DNA from: Membranipora membranacea
Taxonomy: Eukaryota; Bryozoa; Gymnolaemata; Cheilostomatida; Membraniporidae
Length of the DNA: 64,000 nt
NCBI GenBank assembly: GCA_914767715.1
Contig: OU612067.1
Location: forward strand, 27,378,162-27,442,161
Direction of reading: 5' to 3'
The notes beneath the pieces are model-generated. The model saw nothing but the letters and a program-made list of their open reading frames with translations, did not search any database and was not told the origin of the DNA. Positions 59,919-64,000 of this stretch are shown here, in pieces (positions within the stretch are counted from its first letter, which is position 1; every line of letters starts with the position of its first letter). A program made the translations under genes and the position numbers.

Positions 59919-60084
59919 ATGCTAAATACCTATGCTAAATACCTATGCTAAATACCTATGCTAAATACCTATGCTAAATACCTATGCTAAATACCTATGC
60001 TAAATACCTATGCTAAATACCTATGCTAAATACCTATGCTAAATACCTATGCTAAATACCTATGCTAAATACCTATGCTAAATA
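59919..60084 (+). repeat. 13-bp minisatellite (TATGCTAAATACC)n
   Basis: Nearly 13 units, essentially without substitutions, starting 39 bases after the accessory-gene stop. Flanks TACATGTACTGTAAAAAAA and GGTGTATCTTTTCAATCA recur around one single unit at 60231-60290, so that site shows the unexpanded state. Confidence 0.95.
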
Positions 60085-60426
60085 CTGGTGTATCTTTTCA
60101 ATCATACTCTGCATTTATTGTCTAATTTGTCATGATCAGACACATACGGACCAGTTTTTTAATCAGGTGCAAGTGGATATAATACGAAGACAGGCATATA
60201 TATTTATTTCAAGTCATATAAATATCACATATACATGTACTGTAAAAAAACATGCTAAATACCGGTGTATCTTTTCAATCACACTCTGCATTTATGGTCT
60301 AATTTTTTATGAGCATGGCGTTTTGCACAATCAGTAAAATAATAAACTGACGATATTTTCAAATAAACCCGGAAACAATGTTGAACTCTGAACATGTGTA
60401 TTACATACCTACATGCATAGTGTAAT
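60085..60426. other. Spacer between convergent Harbinger genes
   Basis: It contains the second copy of the minisatellite flank with one repeat unit (60231-60310) and AT-rich sequence that should supply both 3' ends. Confidence 0.6.
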
Positions 60427-63055
60427 TTAGGACACTGGATTGTTTGTGCGACCTGTGCTTGTAACATGCTGCCGCTGCCATGGACAGCGGGCAGTACCCT
60501 CAGCACCATTCACATACTTGGACAGCCTGTCCCTCATCTGCTTAGCATCAAATGTATGGTTTCTCCCGGCGAGCATCCCCGGTGGGGCTAGTGCTAGGTT
60601 TCCATCTTCCCTAACTATTTTCCTCCAGTCCCCTTCTACCATCCCGTCACTGCTATCAGAGTCTACAAACCCACTCGGCATGTATCTGGCATTTTCTGTA
60701 GTTAGCAGATAGTTGTGCAGGCACACACATGCTCTAACAATACTGTCCACTGTGGACACATCAGCACGGATGGGCCTCATAAATACTCTCCACCTGGCGG
60801 ATAAAATGCCGAAGGCATTCTCGATTGTTCGTCTGGCTCTAGATAGTCGGTAGTTGAATACCCGCTCTTCAGTGTTCAGACCCCTTCCTGGGTATGGTTT
60901 CATAAGCCATGTTTTTAGAGCAAAAATCTCGTCACCAATAAGGTAATATGGGGTTGGCTCAGTATCCCCAGCTGACACGTGGTCTGGGGATGGTACATTA
61001 GCAGTATTGTCTTCAAATAGCTTGAACAAGTCTGATTTAGAAAATATGCTAGCGTCATTGTCCCTACCAAAACTTCCGATACTGACATATGTGAAGCGGT
61101 ATTGTGAGTCGCATAGTGCCATGAGTACGGTGCTGTGAAACCCTTTATAGTTATAATACTGAGAACCGCCAAACTTGGGACACTCCATTCGTATGTGTTT
61201 TCCTGTAAAATAAATTCGATTAACTTTGGTTTGAATTAAGATAGATTTATTAGTTATGTCATCAATTTCTGTTGGTGACAACGCTTCAAGAGTCCACTTC
61301 AGTTCACAATAATAGCTTATCCCAGTGGGTTCTGACTTGGCATGGGTTTTAGTTTAGTTTAAGCACTTAAATTTTGACATGTAAATACTGTGGTGCTGTA
61401 ACTGTTGACGAATGTCACTACATCCATATCCCAAAGTTCAACCAATTGAACAGTTGTAAATGAGTGACAGAAAATTTTTTTTTTAAATTGTGTACGCATA
61501 TGTGTTATCATTGTTGCCTTATACACACACATACCATCCAGAGCACCTAGCACATGAGGAAGATCCCACTGCTCCATGAACTCATCTGAAATTTGCTTCC
61601 ATTCCTGTTCTGTTGTTGGAAACTTGAGGTAGGACTTACTCAACACATCCCACAGTGCCTCACAGACTTCCTGTAACGCAAAAGCGTGAATCAGTGCTTG
61701 AAAGGTTTGGTTGCTAAGAGATATTGGTAGGTAAATTGTGTACTAGCAGAGAGCAAACACAGCATGTTGTATGTTAATGCATTATTTACACCACTGAATG
61801 CTGTTGGTACTTACGTAAACGGCAAACTTGCTAAATTTAAATTTCGTCTACCACTATCTTTCAATGATAAAGCAAAATTAAATAATATTTGAACCTGTGT
61901 TAAATGGTGTTAGGACCCGGTTGCTAAATTAAGTTTTGTGAATATTCCTTCGTGTAGAGTAGTGTGACTACGCCTCTGTTGTGGTTTGTAAACTCTTACA
62001 TATACCAAGGAGTTAGTCTTTAACTCCTTGCATATACGTACATCAGAGGCGTATTGAGTACCCTCTTACACCCTAACAGTAGTGGGTTGGGCTGTCAATC
62101 CCCCTAATGTCAGGGGGTTAAATTTCCAATCAATTTTCAATCAGAATGGACATTTTCACCTATTTTAAGCATCATTACTGCTAAAAATGTTGCTCAAATG
62201 ATCTATTGAGTGAATAGGAGTACCTTAACAATGACGGAGACTGTAGATTTTCCAATACGGAAGTTGTATGATTCGGATTGCTGGGAATCTCCTGTAGCAA
62301 GGTATCTGAGAGTGAGTGCCAGCTTCTCTTTTGTGCTGATTGGCACACGCCCACGGACTCTGATGCCAGATTCTCTCCCTTTAGGGTCCAGGCCCTCCTT
62401 GACCAGAGAGTGCAGCTGATCAAATCTCTCTGGGCTCATCCTCAGGAATCTGAAATCGTTAAAAGCATTATCTCAATTCACATCACTAGGTATGCACAAT
62501 AATTATTATAAATTTTTTTTCCGTCCAGGAGAGAAGATTATCAATATCGCACAAAACAAGATCAAATAGGGATAGATAAGGGGATCAGTAATTTCTAGAA
62601 AGAATACTACATTAAACAGCAAACTTACCAGAGTAGTAATTAATTATTATGATAGAAAGCAAACTCAAACAGAAAACGAACATGTCTTTTTTAAAAACCA
62701 TTTGCATGCATCATGAATCCACTCTTACACTTTATTTTACTCTCAACTGCAGCTAAAATGGAAAATAATCCACCGTTGCTGAAAGTTTTGTACAGGGTGA
62801 TTATGATTGATGTGTGTAGTATCTAACTTACCTGAAAAATGATTCTCTGTCTGAATCTCTCAGAGTTTGCATAAGCTGATGGTAATGCCCATGCTTTCTT
62901 CTTTCTTTGATGTGTGGCCTTACCCACCACCTTCTAGATTTCTTTGCAGCAACTGCTAGTTGCTGACATTGTCTTTCCCTTCTATCAGCACGCTATTTTA
63001 GTAAATATGTGATTACAATTCTCTTCAGCAAAATCCTCTTGTTCACAGCTGCCAT
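60427..63055 (-). CDS. PIF/Harbinger transposase, nearly intact
   Basis: Four minus-strand exons: 62832-63055, 62224-62449, 61535-61670 and 60427-61202, joined in frame by GT-AG introns, giving 454 codons including the stop, close to the family length. N-terminal blocks are RRWWVRPHIKERRKHG and FLRMSPERFDQLHSLV, followed by an HTH segment (KEKLALTLRYLATGDS, FRIGKSTVSVIV). DDE residues lie in VLGALDGKHIRMECP (first Asp), PYYLIGDEIFALKTWLMKPY (second Asp) and RRTIENAFGILSARWRVF (Glu). The enzyme cuts and pastes its element at TWA targets. One flaw: codon 21 is TAG between TYLLK and RADRRE. It converges with the MADF/BESS gene, the usual Harbinger pairing. Confidence 0.93.
61958..62055. repeat. 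Palindrome in intron 2 of the Harbinger transposase
   Basis: ACGCCTCTG (about 61970) pairs with CAGAGGCGT (about 62045), enclosing CAAGGAGTTA-GTCTT-TAACTCCTTG (62008-62035) flanked by CATATAC on both sides. It is a member of the same CAAGGAGT hairpin family as 29.0 and 32.4 kb and is likely a small nested MITE. Confidence 0.65.
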
Positions 63056-63145
63056 TTTGTATTTCTAGTATGGCCGCTGATATAATTTCATTGGCCAGCT
63101 AAGAAATTTAGGTCAATGTTTTGGTAATATCTTACACCTTCTTGT

Positions 63146-63337
63146 GCAATTGTGAACTATGGCTGCAACCTGATGCAATCGCTTCTGCAACCTGCCACAA
63201 CCTACTGCAACTCTACAATATTGCAGCGGTCTGCAATTGTGAACCATTGATTTTTAAAACCCTGCAACAACACTGCAACAACACCGCAACTCACTGCAAC
63301 CGTCTTACCACCAACTCTGCAATTGTAGACCAGCCTT
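63146..63337 (+). repeat. TGCAAC-rich repeat, copy 2
   Basis: About 90% like 57748-57929, with a 10-bp longer first half. It lies 91 bases outside the transposase start and may form the right terminal region of the Harbinger element, or be a separate MITE. Confidence 0.9.
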
Positions 63338-63343
63338 AACAGT

Positions 63344-63627
63344 GAAGAGGGAAATTATGTACCACTAACTAGAAACACAGTTGACAGCGCATGTAACAGC
63401 ATAGGAGGGGCGATCGCAGCTCGCGGCATGGGCAAGATTTTAACATGTGTGCATGGTGGCTTTTCTTTAGAAGAAGGTAGTCTGTGCACTATATTTCCCC
63501 CTCCTGCACTATTACTACATATAGAGATGCCATTTTCAACTTTCGTGAAATTTCGTGCCCACGTTATTAGTGTCAAGGGCAAGAATGGCAAGTCATATAA
63601 ACTGAGTAAGACTCAGCATGAGCTAGT
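63344..63627 (+). CDS. Possible exon of an unrecognised gene
   Basis: A frame opens around 63344 and stays open for about 95 codons to a good donor (GAGCTA|GTAAGT at 63628). It reads GGAIAARGMGKILTCVHGGF, then IEMPFSTFVKFRAHVISVKG and NGKSYKLSKTQHEL. I do not recognise the domain. A short AG-bounded piece at 63964-64000 (DTMKDLLTTTP in one frame) could be its next exon, but the phase does not match. It could also belong to a transposon. Confidence 0.3.
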
Positions 63628-63639
63628 AAGTATAAGTGT

Positions 63640-63963
63640 TTAATTTTGTGAAGTTTGTATCTCATTTCAAAATTGTCCAACATTATATAAATTTTACCTG
63701 ATCTCTTTGCGTCTAATTGTGTAACTCTCTGTTTATATAACTCTTAATACTCAGTCACTTTTCTTATAGTACCTACATAGACCTATTTCTAAGCTTTTTT
63801 TGTTTTACCCGATATCTTCTCCTTATTACCATTTTCTTACGTTGGGATTGTTTACATTTTATTATCTTGTTTTGTCATGTTTCATTATTTGTAACTTTCA
63901 GTTTTGCATTACTCTTATTACTCATTCACTTTTCTCACTGTTAAACGTATCATATTTTTCTAG
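63640..63963. other. AT-rich sequence at the right edge
   Basis: T-rich, intron-like sequence with no features other than an acceptor-like TTTTTCTAG at 63963. Confidence 0.4.
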
Positions 63964-64000
63964 GTGACACCATGAAGGACCTGCTGACCACAACTCCCCG

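Noticed and set aside
59919-60084. CRISPR array
   Set aside because: 13-bp units are head to tail without spacers, and the DNA is eukaryotic; it is a minisatellite.

Overview
This is eukaryotic nuclear DNA from an animal, most likely a non-vertebrate metazoan. The genes are split by GT-AG introns, signal peptide, CUB, stalk, transmembrane and tail exons follow one another, and the sequence is AT-rich and crowded with animal-type transposons (piggyBac, PIF/Harbinger, Mutator-like, LINE, tRNA-derived SINEs). I cannot name the species. Exon structures were assembled by hand from splice sites and reading-frame continuity, not from transcripts.

Positions 1-25.4 kb form a cluster of single-pass receptors. 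The 3' end of a first gene (+, 66-7661) supplies a transmembrane segment and a proline/tyrosine-rich tail. A second, complete gene (+, 10979-18288) encodes a signal peptide, two CUB domains, a Thr-rich stalk, a membrane helix and a 285-residue acidic tail with four YxxV/YxxI sites. A third, complete gene (-, 25415-22744) has the same plan, with a short tail carrying YRQM. The two complete genes share an 82-nt first exon, and the transmembrane exon starts in phase 1 and ends in phase 2 in all three, so they look like paralogues. A broken CUB exon lies just beyond gene 3 (about 21.8-22.1 kb), and a LINE reverse transcriptase sits antisense in an intron of gene 2.

Positions 28.7-36 kb are a graveyard of mobile-element genes: a LINE fragment, a MULE-type transposase, a Myb/SANT-like accessory gene and a YHxxC-type element protein. 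A foldback hairpin with 53-nt arms sits at 27.1 kb.

Positions 36.5-40.24 kb hold the most unusual signal: a tandem array of at least six diverged copies of one ~140-nt exon encoding a Y-A-E-I / Q-E-E-G module, ending in a terminal exon with an ITAM-spaced pair (YNSL, six residues, YISL). Several copies carry stops or lost donors. No ectodomain for this tail is visible in the window, so it may be the remnant or the 3' end of another receptor.

Positions 41-64 kb are mostly transposons: a Harbinger-type MITE (41278-41660, TSD TTA); a long palindromic element split by a piggyBac element that still has TTAA and matching ends (43130-46446); a Mutator-like transposase with two frameshifts; an SGNH-hydrolase remnant and a gag-like fragment, possibly from a tyrosine-recombinase retrotransposon; a decayed DDE_Tnp_4 transposase; and a nearly complete PIF/Harbinger element (about 57.4-63.1 kb) with convergent MADF/BESS accessory and transposase genes around a 13-bp minisatellite.
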